Shown here piece after piece: positions 43,844 through 52,327 of a stretch of 64,000 bases of DNA. The stretch's first letter is position 1. The number at the start of each line of letters is the position of its first letter. The notes below the pieces were generated by a model that did no database searches, was not told the origin of the DNA, and was given only the letters and a program-made list of their open reading frames with translations. Position numbers and translations under genes: made by a program. The stretch comes from Burkholderia diffusa (lineage in GTDB: Bacteria; Pseudomonadota; Gammaproteobacteria; Burkholderiales; Burkholderiaceae), in NCBI RefSeq assembly GCF_001718315.1, contig NZ_CP013363.1:1426001-1490000 (forward strand), read 5' to 3'.

Positions 43844-45490
43844 ATGAGAGCCAAACGTTTCAATTTCGCGCTGGCCCGCTCGGCTCATGCGCGCATGCTC
43901 GCCGGCATGCTGTCTGCCGCCGCCCTGCTTCCCCTTGCCGGCTGCGGCGGCGGTGGCGGCGACGGCAGCAACCCGTCGTCTTCCAATGCAGCGCCGGCCC
44001 CTTCGCCCTCGCCGGCCCCGACGACCCCGCCCGCCACCAACGGCAGCAATGCATGCGCGACGCAACAGGCCGCCGTGCAGATGGCCGCCCAGACGACCGC
44101 ACCGGCCGAACCGCCGGTCGATCACCTGATCGTCAAGCTGAAGACGCTGACGGCCACGCGCGCGATGGCGGCCCTCGACACCGGCACACGGCTCGACGCG
44201 GTGATCCAGCGCTCGATGACGCGCTGGACGGCACCGACGACGACCGGCGCCGCCCGGACGTATGCCGCCGCGACAACGTCGCAGGCACCGCTGAACGTGC
44301 AGGTCGAGCGAACGCTGTCGGACGGCGCGGCCGTGCTGTCGATCGGCCAGCGCATCGCGTCCGGCGACGCCGCAGCGCTCGCGCAGGCATTCGCGGCCGA
44401 CGGCGACGTCGACTACGCGGAACCGGATCACCCGATGCGGATCCGCGACACACCGAGCGATCCCGCATACGGCCAGCAGTGGTATCTGTCCGACGCGAGC
44501 GTCGGCATCAACGCGCCGCCCGCGTGGACGCGAACCAAGGGCTCGCCGACCGTCGTTACCGCGGTGCTCGACACGGGCTACCGGCCGCACCCCGACCTCG
44601 TCGGCAACCTGCTGCCCGGCTACAGCTTCATCTCGAACGTCAACACCAGCAACAACGGCCAAACGCGCGGCACCGATGCAACCGATCCGGGCGACTGGGT
44701 CACGCAGCAGGAACTCGACGACGCCAGCGGCCCGTACTATCACTGCGCGAGCGAACCGAGCACCAGCAGCTGGCACGGCACGCGCGTGATGGGCGTGATC
44801 GGCGCCGGCGCCAACAACGGCATCGGCGTCGCCGGCGTGTCGTGGCTCGGCCGCATCCTGCCCGTACGCGTACTCGGCAAGTGCGGCGGCACGACGAGCG
44901 ATATCGCCGACGCGATGCGCTGGGCGGCCGGCATTCCGGTCGCCGGCGTGCCGACGAACCCGACGCCGGCGAAGGTCATCAACCTGAGCCTGGGTGGCGT
45001 CGGCGCATGCAGCGCGACGTTCCAGCAGGCGATCGACGACGTGAACGCGAAAGGCGTGACGGTCGTCGTCGCCGCCGGCAACGACGGCCTGTCAACCGGG
45101 CTTGACCAGCCGGCAAACTGCCGCGGCGTGATCAGCGTCGGCGCGACCGACGCGACGGGGCGCCGCGCATCGTTCAGCAACTTCGGCTCCGACGTCGCGC
45201 TGAGCGCACCGGGCGTCGACATCCTGTCGACGGCCAACAGCGGCACGACGACGCCGGGCACGGACACATACGGAACCGCGAGCGGCACGAGCCTCGCGAC
45301 ACCGCAGGTGACGGGCATCGTCGGGCTGATGCTGTCGGTGAACGGCAACCTCACTCCCGCGCAGATCCAGCAGAAGCTGCAAGGCGGCGCGCGTGCAGAA
45401 ATGCTGCCGGCCAGCACGTCGTGCACTGCGCTGCCGGCAGGTTCCGGTATCGCCGATGCAGGCGCTGCCGTCACGGCGGCCACGCAGTAA
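43844..45490 (+). CDS. Subtilisin-like S8 family serine protease, lipoprotein
   Basis: A 548-residue secreted protease. A long signal with lipobox LLPLAGC is followed by a Gly run, a Ser/Pro/Ala linker and a propeptide-like region (about residues 95-205: DHLIVKLKTLTATRAM to DVDYAEPDHPM). The catalytic domain starts about 215 and has the triad D243 (VLDTGYRPHP), H311 (SWHGTRVMGV) and S483 (GTSLATPQV), with the oxyanion Asn in AAGND. Cysteines in the catalytic domain could form disulfides. It is probably anchored to the outer membrane or released. Followed closely by a strong terminator, so it is transcribed alone. Confidence 0.92.
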   Translation: MRAKRFNFALARSAHARMLAGMLSAAALLPLAGCGGGGGDGSNPSSSNAAPAPSPSPAPTTPPATNGSNACATQQAAVQMAAQTTAPAEPPVDHLIVKLKTLTATRAMAALDTGTRLDAVIQRSMTRWTAPTTTGAARTYAAATTSQAPLNVQVERTLSDGAAVLSIGQRIASGDAAALAQAFAADGDVDYAEPDHPMRIRDTPSDPAYGQQWYLSDASVGINAPPAWTRTKGSPTVVTAVLDTGYRPHPDLVGNLLPGYSFISNVNTSNNGQTRGTDATDPGDWVTQQELDDASGPYYHCASEPSTSSWHGTRVMGVIGAGANNGIGVAGVSWLGRILPVRVLGKCGGTTSDIADAMRWAAGIPVAGVPTNPTPAKVINLSLGGVGACSATFQQAIDDVNAKGVTVVVAAGNDGLSTGLDQPANCRGVISVGATDATGRRASFSNFGSDVALSAPGVDILSTANSGTTTPGTDTYGTASGTSLATPQVTGIVGLMLSVNGNLTPAQIQQKLQGGARAEMLPASTSCTALPAGSGIADAGAAVTAATQ

Positions 45491-45510
45491 CCGGCACGTC
45501 GCCTCGACCC

Positions 45511-45550
45511 AACCGCGCGCACGCCTGTCGGGCGTGCGCGCGGTTTTTTT
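45511..45550 (+). terminator. Intrinsic terminator of the protease gene
   Basis: A perfect 15-bp stem (45511-45525 with 45531-45545) around TGTCG, ending in a T7 run at 45544-45550, 20 bp after the protease stop. Confidence 0.92.
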
Positions 45551-45619
45551 GACCGAGGAGCCGAAGGCGTCGAACCAACGTATTGCAAAAAAACCGCCTG
45601 AAAAAAGGGCGGAAAAGGG

Positions 45620-45649
45620 TTGACGCTTCGCACGGCGCCCCATTACCAT
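45620..45649 (+). promoter_or_regulatory. Predicted promoter of the mgtA leader transcript
   Basis: TTGACG (45620-45625), an 18-bp spacer, and TACCAT (45644-45649), placed after the protease terminator and just before a run of hairpins. If used, the transcript starts near 45656 and has a leader of about 550 nt before mgtA. Confidence 0.4.
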
Positions 45650-45671
45650 CGCCCCCGTCTGATTACATGGA

Positions 45672-45785
45672 GTGTTCTGTGAACACCGATGCGAGTTGTA
45701 GTTGGTCCTCGACCAACTTGACTGCTGCCTGAGGAAACCGCGCAGAGCCTCGTCTTCTGCCGCATCCCGGGAAGCAGGATGCGGC
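45672..45785 (+). ncRNA. Structured 5' leader RNA upstream of mgtA (candidate cis-regulatory element)
   Basis: Three consecutive perfect hairpins follow the predicted start: GTGTTC-TGT-GAACAC (45672-45686), AGTTGGTC-CTC-GACCAACT (45700-45718) and GCCGCATCC-N9-GGATGCGGC (45759-45785). A further GGCC-N5-GGCC pair is followed by a T6 run around 45822-45828. Two of the hairpins lie inside a 21-codon open frame (45667-45732) that lacks a ribosome site. I do not recognise an M-box: its GUUAGGUGAGGC core is absent. The gene 420 bp downstream encodes a magnesium pump, so a magnesium-responsive leader is the obvious hypothesis. Confidence 0.45.
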
Positions 45786-46002
45786 GCCCTTCCGGCCTGA
45801 CCGGCCAGAATCCCCCGCCGATTTTTTCGATATCGCCGAATGTCCGCGCTGCGCAACCTTGCGTTGCCGCGCGCATACGTTCGTGCCGCGCGCAGCGCAC
45901 GCTGCGCGCGTGTTCCGTTCGCGTGCCGTCCGGCCGCGCGCCGTTGTGCATGCGCGGCTGCCGATCGCTCGCGCCATCTACCCGCAACCGACAGGAGTGC
46001 AG

Positions 46003-46161
46003 ATGAACTCAGACGACAGTAGTCGATTACCGCTCGCCGGTGCGACGCTGCGCATCGCCCATCCGGCCGCACTCCGCGCGCCGGCGAGCGTTCCCCCCTT
46101 CACCGATCCACAGCCGATCGCGCCGGACGCGACGCGGCGGGGGCCGTTCGTGCATCGATAA
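46003..46161 (+). CDS. 52-codon upstream ORF, candidate mgtA leader peptide
   Basis: An ATG at 46003 has a good ribosome site (AGGAG, 6 bp away) and opens a 52-residue frame ending 47 bp before mgtA. The peptide starts MNSDDSS, continues with Leu/Ala/Arg, and has a Pro/Asp-rich stretch PASVPPFTDPQPIAPD before RRGPFVHR. Enterobacterial MgtL, the mgtA leader peptide, is likewise rich in Pro and acidic residues; such nascent chains destabilise ribosomes when magnesium is low and switch on mgtA. The peptide shows no similarity to a folded domain. Its role is inferred from position, initiation signal and composition. Confidence 0.55.
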   Translation: MNSDDSSRLPLAGATLRIAHPAALRAPASVPPFTDPQPIAPDATRRGPFVHR

Positions 46162-46208
46162 CGTCACGGTCGCTCCCCGCCCGCCGCCTCATGCGCAAGG
46201 AGCGATTC

Positions 46209-48980
46209 ATGACTCAACGAAACAACTCTCAGAAGAAACAGCGCGGCTTCATCAACTCCGGACCCGGTCAGCAGAGCGAACCTCGCGTGATGCGCGCCGC
46301 GCAGGAAGCGGCCCGGCCGCTCGACGAAACCTTCAAGTCGCTGCATACCAGCCTGCGCGGCCTCACCTGCGCGCAGGCTGCCGACCGCCTGCAGCACCAC
46401 GGCCCGAACGAAATCGCGCACGACAAGCCGCCGCACTGGACGCGCCAGCTGCTGCATGCGTTCCACAATCCGTTCGTCTACGTGCTCCTGGTGTTGGCCG
46501 CGATCAGCTTCTTCACCGACGTCTATTTCTCGGCCCCCGACGATCGCGATTACGTCGGCATGACGATCCTGCTGACGATGGTCACGATCAGCGCGCTGCT
46601 GCGCTTCGTGCAGGAATTCCGGTCGCTGCGCGCGGCCGAAAAGCTCAAGGCGATGGTCCGCACGACGGCGACCGTGCAGCGCGCGGTGACCGACACGTCC
46701 GAGCCTGCGCGCCGCGAGGTGCCGATGCGCGAAGTGGTGGTCGGCGACATCGTGCACCTGTCTGCCGGCGACATGATTCCCGCCGACGTGCGTCTGCTCG
46801 CATCGCGCGACCTGTTCATCAGCCAGGCCGTGCTGACCGGCGAAGCGCTGCCGGTCGAGAAGTACGACACGCTCGGCGCGGTCGCGGGCAAGTCGGCCCA
46901 TGCGGGCATGGCGAGCACACCGGGCGGGGCGAACGACGCGTCGACGTCGCTGCTCGATCTCGAGAATGTGTGCTTCATGGGCACCAACGTGGTGAGCGGC
47001 ACCGCGACGGCAGTGGTCGTCGCGACCGGTGAGGACACCTATTTCGGATCGCTCGCGCGCAACGTGGTGAGCCACAAGCGCATCGAGACGAGTTTCGACC
47101 GCGGCGTGGCGAGCGTGAGCTGGCTGCTGATCCGGTTCATGTTCGTGATGGTGCCGATCGTATTCTTGATCAACGGCCTGACCAAGGGCGACTGGCTGAG
47201 CGCGCTCACCTTCGCGCTCGCGGTGGCCGTCGGCCTCACGCCCGAGATGCTGCCGATGATCGTCAGTGCGAACCTCGCACGCGGCGCGATCGCGATGGCA
47301 CGCCGCAAGGTCGTCGTGAAGCGGTTGAACTCCGTGCAGAACTTCGGCGCGATGGACGTGCTGTGCACCGACAAGACCGGCACGCTCACGCAGGACAAGA
47401 TCATCCTCGAACACCATCTCGACCTGTCCGGCCACAGGAACGAGGACATCCTGCGGCTTGGCTGGCTGAACAGCTTTCATCAGAGCGGCCAGAAGAACCT
47501 GATCGATATCGCGGTGGTCGCGCGCGCCAACGAGATCGGCGAGCGCGTGAAACCGCAGGGCTACAGGAAGATCGAGGAGCTGCCGTTCGACTTCGTGCGC
47601 CGCCGCCTGTCGGTTGTCGTCGAGGACACGCGCGGTGCGCACCTGCTGATCTGCAAGGGCGCGGTCGAGGAAATGCTCGCGGTATCGACCCACGTGCAGG
47701 ACGAGCACGGCGTGCGTCCGCTCGACTTCGTCGCGCGCAAACGGCTGCTCGAACAGGCAAACGCTTACAACGAGGACGGCTTCCGCGTGCTGGTGCTCGC
47801 CACACGTGCGATCCCGCGCGGCGACGAACGCGAACAATACCGCACCGCCGACGAGCGCGACCTCGTCGTGCGCGGCTTCCTGACCTTCCTCGATCCGCCG
47901 AAGGAATCGGCCGCACCGGCGCTCGCCGCGCTGCGCGAGAACGGCGTGTCGGTGAAGGTGCTGACGGGCGACAATCCGACCGTGACGATGAAAGTGTGCC
48001 GCCAGGTCGGCCTCGAACCGGGCAAGCCGATGCTCGGCTCCGAAATCGAAGCGCTCGACGATGCGACGCTCGCGAAGGTCGTCGAACGCACGACGGTGTT
48101 CGCGAAGCTCACACCGCTGCAGAAGGCGCGCATCGTGAAGGCGCTACAGGCGAACGGCCACACCGTCGGCTTTCTCGGAGACGGAATCAACGACGCGCCC
48201 GCGCTGCGCGACGCCGACGTCGGCATTTCGGTCGACAGCGGGGCCGACATCGCGAAGGAAACCGCCGACATCATCCTGCTCGAAAAGAGCCTGATGGTGC
48301 TCGAGGAAGGCGTGATCAAGGGCCGCGAGACGTTCGGCAACATCCTCAAGTACCTGAACATGACTGCCAGCTCGAACTTCGGCAACGTGTTCTCGGTGCT
48401 CGTCGCCAGCGCGTTCCTGCCATGGGAGCCGATGCTCGCGACCCAACTGCTCGTGCTGAACCTGATCTACGACACGTCGCAGATGCTGCTGCCGTGGGAC
48501 AAGATGGATCCGGAGTTCCTGAAGAAGCCGCGCAAGTGGGAAGCCGGCAACATCGGCCGCTTCATGCTGTGGGTCGGGCCGACGTCGTCGGTGTTCGACA
48601 TCACGACCTACGTGCTGATGTGGACCGTGTTCGGCGCGGGAGCGATGTACCACCTGCACGGCGGATCGGGCGGCCAGATCGTGATGAACTCGGGCTGGTT
48701 CATCGAGAGCCTCGTGTCGCAGACGCTCGTCGTGCACCTGCTGCGCACGCAGAAGATTCCGTTCCTGCGGAGCACGGCCGCGCTGCCGGTGCTGCTGTCG
48801 ACGTTCACCGCGATCGCGATCGGCTGCTGGCTGCCGTTCTCGCCGTTCGCGGATTCGCTCGGCTTCATGCACCTGCCGGGCACCTACTGGCTGTGGCTCG
48901 CCGCAACGATGGTCGGCTACATCCTGCTCGCGCAGATGGTCAAGACGATCTATGTGCGTCGCTACAAGCAGTGGTTCTGA
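46209..48980 (+). CDS. mgtA: Magnesium-transporting P-type ATPase
   Basis: A 923-residue P3B-type ATPase importing Mg2+ across the inner membrane. The start at 46209 is set by AAGGAGCGATTC; an ATG six codons earlier lies on top of that site. It shows phosphorylation site CTDKTGTLTQ with D388, the dephosphorylation loop VLTGEALPVEK, ATP-site KGAVEEML, hinge VKVLTGDNP and GDGINDAPALRDADVGIS. M4 has VGLTPEMLPMIVSANLARGA, the PEMLP being typical of MgtA/MgtB rather than calcium pumps. Ten helices are expected. It is preceded by an unusually long leader with hairpins and a short ORF, suggesting Mg2+-responsive control after transcription starts. Confidence 0.95.
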   Translation: MTQRNNSQKKQRGFINSGPGQQSEPRVMRAAQEAARPLDETFKSLHTSLRGLTCAQAADRLQHHGPNEIAHDKPPHWTRQLLHAFHNPFVYVLLVLAAISFFTDVYFSAPDDRDYVGMTILLTMVTISALLRFVQEFRSLRAAEKLKAMVRTTATVQRAVTDTSEPARREVPMREVVVGDIVHLSAGDMIPADVRLLASRDLFISQAVLTGEALPVEKYDTLGAVAGKSAHAGMASTPGGANDASTSLLDLENVCFMGTNVVSGTATAVVVATGEDTYFGSLARNVVSHKRIETSFDRGVASVSWLLIRFMFVMVPIVFLINGLTKGDWLSALTFALAVAVGLTPEMLPMIVSANLARGAIAMARRKVVVKRLNSVQNFGAMDVLCTDKTGTLTQDKIILEHHLDLSGHRNEDILRLGWLNSFHQSGQKNLIDIAVVARANEIGERVKPQGYRKIEELPFDFVRRRLSVVVEDTRGAHLLICKGAVEEMLAVSTHVQDEHGVRPLDFVARKRLLEQANAYNEDGFRVLVLATRAIPRGDEREQYRTADERDLVVRGFLTFLDPPKESAAPALAALRENGVSVKVLTGDNPTVTMKVCRQVGLEPGKPMLGSEIEALDDATLAKVVERTTVFAKLTPLQKARIVKALQANGHTVGFLGDGINDAPALRDADVGISVDSGADIAKETADIILLEKSLMVLEEGVIKGRETFGNILKYLNMTASSNFGNVFSVLVASAFLPWEPMLATQLLVLNLIYDTSQMLLPWDKMDPEFLKKPRKWEAGNIGRFMLWVGPTSSVFDITTYVLMWTVFGAGAMYHLHGGSGGQIVMNSGWFIESLVSQTLVVHLLRTQKIPFLRSTAALPVLLSTFTAIAIGCWLPFSPFADSLGFMHLPGTYWLWLAATMVGYILLAQMVKTIYVRRYKQWF

Positions 48981-49047
48981 TTTCCTCCGAACGACGGCGC
49001 GCCGGCCCGCATGGGCCGGCCGCCCACGACGCACGACAGGTGACGTG

Positions 49048-49386
49048 ATGAAAAGAGAAATGCTTCCGCTTGCGACCGCGAGCGCCCTCCTCGCGCCGCT
49101 GGATGCGGGCCTCGCCTACCAGCCGAATCGCCGGGGCGATCCGCGCTCGGTCTGGGCCGTGTCGGCCGCGGCGCTCTACAAGGCGATCGACACGCTGCAG
49201 TTCGTAGCGGACATCGGCCTGTCGCGCAACACCGAAAGCTCGGCCGGCGCGAATCCGGCATTCGTGATCGCGGGCGCGATCTACTCGCCGAAACGCTGGC
49301 TCGACCTCGACATCGGCTACCGGCACGGGCTGAACGTCCAGACCTACCGTCATTCCGTCATGGGCGGGGTAACGGCGCGATGGTGA
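49048..49386 (+). pseudogene. C-terminal remnant of an outer-membrane beta-barrel transporter-like protein
   Basis: The 112-codon frame from the ATG at 49048 (no good ribosome site) has an N-terminus (KREMLPLATASALLAPLDAG) that does not form a proper signal peptide. The rest looks like the last three or four strands of a beta-barrel: GLAYQPNRRGDPRSVWAVS, TLQFVADIGLSRNT, NPAFVIAGAIYSPKRWLDLDIGYRHG, ending GGVTARW with a terminal aromatic. A barrel needs at least eight strands, so this is probably a deletion remnant of a larger gene rather than a complete protein. It is followed by a good terminator, as if the original gene end were intact. A short functional protein cannot be excluded. Confidence 0.55.
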
Positions 49387-49430
49387 TGCCGTGGTGATGC
49401 GGCCGACGCCGCATGTCCATTCGCACGGCG

Positions 49431-49458
49431 ACGGGCCGCCTTCGGGCGGCCCGTTTTC
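49431..49458 (+). terminator. Intrinsic terminator
   Basis: ACGGGCCGCC-TTCG-GGCGGCCCGT (49431-49454) followed by TTTTC. It lies directly against the stop codon of the convergent minus-strand regulator gene. Confidence 0.85.
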
Positions 49459-49743
49459 TCATTTGCCGTCGTTCGCGCCGAACAGTTGCGCGCACACGGC
49501 GCGCCCCTCTTCGGTCAACGCGGCGCTGCCGGTGCCGTCGTCGTTCGACGTCGTCGCGCTCAGGCCGGCGGCATCGAGCTGCGTCAGTGCGCGGCGCAGC
49601 GTGCTCATCGGCAAGTGCGTGCGCTTCGCGATCTTCGGCAGCGACCACGTTTTGCCGGACGGATCGGTTGCGGCTTCGTGCAGCGTCGCGAGCGTCGCAA
49701 CGAGTGCGGGATCGAGCGGGGCGTCGTCGGATTCTGAAGTCAT
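49459..49743 (-). CDS. Small winged-helix DNA-binding protein
   Basis: A 94-residue protein from the ATG at 49743. The segment WSLPKIAKRTHLPMSTLRRALTQLDAAGLSATT (about residues 36-68) reads as a winged helix-turn-helix, followed by a wing and LTEEGRAVCAQLF, the usual end of MarR/PadR-like folds. The frame continues upstream without a better start or ribosome site. It lies 71 bp downstream of a LysR gene on the same strand and could be cotranscribed. The regulon is unknown. Confidence 0.7.
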   Translation of the reverse strand: MTSESDDAPLDPALVATLATLHEAATDPSGKTWSLPKIAKRTHLPMSTLRRALTQLDAAGLSATTSNDDGTGSAALTEEGRAVCAQLFGANDGK

Positions 49744-49814
49744 CGGTTCGGGCTCACGAGCCGGCGCAGGACCGGCCTTCAGGAAGGAGGCAATCGCGGA
49801 CACTATACGCCCGG

Positions 49815-50690
49815 TCACGCACCCTTGATCGCGGCGCGCATGAACGACACGAAACGCGTGGTCACGGGATCGTCGCGATCGGACAGCCACGCCAGCCCGA
49901 CGCGCCATTTCGCGTTCCTGCCGGCGAGCGGCAATACCGTCGCGTCGCGCAACAGGTACTGCGCACGCGACGGAATGAATGCGACGCCGACGCCGGCCGC
50001 GACCGACGTGAGCACCGATTGCACGTCCTCCGCCTGCTGCATCACCTGCGGCACGAAGCGCCGCTCGACGCACCACCGGTCGATCTGCGCGGCGAGGCCG
50101 GGGCCGCGTGCGCGCTGCAGTGCGATGAAGCCGATCTCGTTGAGCACATCGAGATCCGCCGGCACGCGCTTGAAGCCGAGGTGCGGCGGCACCGCGAGCG
50201 CGAGCCCCTCGTCGATCACCTTGAACGACGACAATCCTTCATCCGACGGCAATCGCAGGAACCCCGCGTCGAGCTTGCCCGCGCGCAGCCGCCGCGTTTG
50301 CTCGGACGAAGACAGGTCGCTCAGCGTGACCGCGATGCCCGGATTGCGGCGCCGGAATTCGGCGACGAGTTTCGGCACGAGCGTCAGCACGGACAGGCAG
50401 ATGCCGAGCCGCAAATGCCCGCGTTGCCCGCTGGTCGCCTCCCGCGCACGCGCGAGAATCTCGTCGGCATCGCGCACGAGCGCCTGCGCGTCAGGCAGGA
50501 AGCGTTCACCGAACGGCGTCAGTTCCGCGCCGTGCCGCCCGCGCTCGAACAGCTTGCCGCCGAGGCTGGCCTCGAGCGCGCCGATCTGCTTGCTCAGCGC
50601 CGGCTGGCTCATGTGCAGCGTGTCGGCCGCACGGCTGAAATGGCTGAGCTCGGTGACCGTCAGGAAAGTGCGCAGCAGTTTCAATTCCAT
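49815..50690 (-). CDS. LysR-family transcriptional regulator
   Basis: A 291-residue LysR regulator from the ATG at 50690 (MELKLLRTFLTVTELSHFSRAADTLHMSQ, helix-turn-helix about residues 3-60); a longer frame adds ten residues that are AT-rich promoter sequence in translation. Effector domain from about residue 90 (GHLRLGICLSVLTLV). Regulators with this start often control a divergent exporter or catabolic gene, but no intact gene lies in the 523 bp upstream, so its usual target may have been lost or it acts elsewhere. Confidence 0.88.
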   Translation of the reverse strand: MELKLLRTFLTVTELSHFSRAADTLHMSQPALSKQIGALEASLGGKLFERGRHGAELTPFGERFLPDAQALVRDADEILARAREATSGQRGHLRLGICLSVLTLVPKLVAEFRRRNPGIAVTLSDLSSSEQTRRLRAGKLDAGFLRLPSDEGLSSFKVIDEGLALAVPPHLGFKRVPADLDVLNEIGFIALQRARGPGLAAQIDRWCVERRFVPQVMQQAEDVQSVLTSVAAGVGVAFIPSRAQYLLRDATVLPLAGRNAKWRVGLAWLSDRDDPVTTRFVSFMRAAIKGA

Positions 50691-51116
50691 TCTTGAAAGG
50701 AATCGTATCGATCGAAACATTCATTTTACTGATCGAATGGCGTGGCGTTCAATACGGGCACATCCCTTTCGGAATTCATCACCATGCCTCTCGATCATGC
50801 GGCCGAGTGCCTGACCGACGTGTCGTGCGACACGGTCGTCGCCGACGCAAGCGATGCCGAGCCCGATGCGCCAGCGTCCGAGCGGCGCACCGCACGCACC
50901 GACAGCCGCCGCCGCTTCCGCTTCGGCGATTCGCTGGATGACGCGCCGCCGCGCGCCGCCACAGGTTCGATCGCGATCAGCTTCGCGGTCGTGTCGCGAC
51001 GGAACTGGCCGCGTTGAATCGACACGCCAGGCCCCGCCGACGAACGCACGCGTTCGACCGTCAGCAAAAAAACAGCAAGAAACCGCGCGCATCGCGCATC
51101 ATTGCGCGCGCATCCA
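50691..51116. other. Gene-free interval upstream of a LysR gene
   Basis: About 425 bp where a LysR-regulated divergent gene would be expected. A rightward frame from 50784 (MPLDHAAECLTDVSCD..) has a protein-like start but soon becomes Arg-rich and ends at 51017, with no ribosome site. It may be a decayed gene or chance. An AT-rich patch at 50693-50745 fits the LysR promoter. Confidence 0.35.
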
Positions 51117-51146
51117 TCGTCATCGCCACGCGATCGACCTTATAAT
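51117..51146 (+). promoter_or_regulatory. Predicted promoter of pbpG
   Basis: TCGTCA (51117-51122), an 18-bp spacer, and a perfect TATAAT (51141-51146), 67 bp upstream of the pbpG start. Confidence 0.5.
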
Positions 51147-51213
51147 TTCCCGCACCCGCTGACCGCCCACGCATTTCGCGCCGCCGCAACGCGCGTGAAA
51201 AGGAGACTTTCGT

Positions 51214-52281
51214 TTGACCGGCCTCATTGCGCGCCTGCCTCGCGCCCGGACTACCCTGATCATCGCCCTCTCGTTCCTGACACTCGCGTTCGCGACGAAC
51301 GCGTCCGCGCAGCCGCATCGCACCGCGTCGCCGCACCCGCATGCGAAAGTCGTCAAGAAGAAGCCCGCGCCCCGCAAGCACAAGGCCGTCAAGCACCGTC
51401 GCCCGCGCGTGAAGCATCATGCGGTCAAGCGTCACGCGGCGCCCGCGCCGCACCGGCGCGCGAAACGCACGAATGCGGTTCGTCCACGCGCCGCCGCGAA
51501 ACCGCGCCTGCTCGCGAGCTGCGGCTACAGCCCGCGCGCGGTACGCTCGCTGCACTCGCGCGCGGCCTACGTGCTCGACGTCGATTCCGGCACGCCGCTG
51601 CTGGCCCGCAACGCACGCACGGTGCGGCCGATCGCGTCGATCTCGAAGCTGATGACGGCCGTCGTCGCGCGCGATGCGGACCGGCCGCTGAACGGCGTGC
51701 TGCGCGTCACCGCGCGCGATCGCGACACGATCAAGTTCACCGGTTCGCGGCTGCCGATCGGCGCCGAACTGTCGCGCCGCCAGATGTTCCATATCGCGCT
51801 GATGTCGTCGGAAAATCGCGCGGCCGCCGCGCTGAGCCGCGACTATCCGGGCGGCCGCGCCGCGTTCGTGAAGGCGATGAACCGCGAGGCGCGCCGGCTC
51901 GGAATGCGACATACGCATTTCCGCGAACCGACCGGCCTGTCGCCGCACAACGTGTCGACCGCCGAGGATCTGGCGCGGCTTGTCGGCGCCGCCGCGCAGG
52001 ATCCGCTGATCCGCTATTTCTCGACGGACACGTCGACCACCGTGCAGGCCGGCGACGGCGAGCTGCTGTACGTGAACTCCGATCCGCTCGTCCGCTACGG
52101 CCGCCTGCCGATCCGGCTGCAGAAAACCGGCTTCATCAACGAATCGGGGCACGGTGTCGTGATGCGCATGCACGTGAAGGGCCGCCGCGAAACGGTCGTG
52201 CTGCTCGGTGCGCCGACGCGCGCCGGCGTGTCGAGCGATGCAATGAAGATCCATCGCTGGCTAGCCTGCTCGATCCAGTAA
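51214..52281 (+). CDS. pbpG: D-alanyl-D-alanine endopeptidase (penicillin-binding protein 7)
   Basis: A 355-residue low-molecular-weight PBP that cleaves peptide cross-links in peptidoglycan. The start is a TTG (51214), well supported by AAAAGGAG at the right distance; no in-frame ATG precedes the signal peptide. A signal (TTLIIALSFLTLAFATNASA, about residues 13-32) is followed by a strongly basic Lys/Arg/His/Pro/Ala linker (about 35-98), then the S11 peptidase domain with S142-I-S-K145, S199-E-N and K304-T-G. The basic linker resembles wall- or DNA-binding tails and is a feature of Burkholderia homologues as I recall. Followed by a small gene 46 bp downstream. Confidence 0.92.
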   Translation: MTGLIARLPRARTTLIIALSFLTLAFATNASAQPHRTASPHPHAKVVKKKPAPRKHKAVKHRRPRVKHHAVKRHAAPAPHRRAKRTNAVRPRAAAKPRLLASCGYSPRAVRSLHSRAAYVLDVDSGTPLLARNARTVRPIASISKLMTAVVARDADRPLNGVLRVTARDRDTIKFTGSRLPIGAELSRRQMFHIALMSSENRAAAALSRDYPGGRAAFVKAMNREARRLGMRHTHFREPTGLSPHNVSTAEDLARLVGAAAQDPLIRYFSTDTSTTVQAGDGELLYVNSDPLVRYGRLPIRLQKTGFINESGHGVVMRMHVKGRRETVVLLGAPTRAGVSSDAMKIHRWLACSIQ

Positions 52282-52327
52282 GCACGACGCGCGCGGCCGC
52301 CGCATTCATCCACGAAGGAGCGATGCC

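Noticed and set aside
45620..46002. M-box (ykoK) magnesium riboswitch before mgtA
   Set aside because: The conserved GUUAGGUGAGGC core and the later AAUGGGUCAACAG-like segment are missing; a short CTGCTGCC match alone is not enough.
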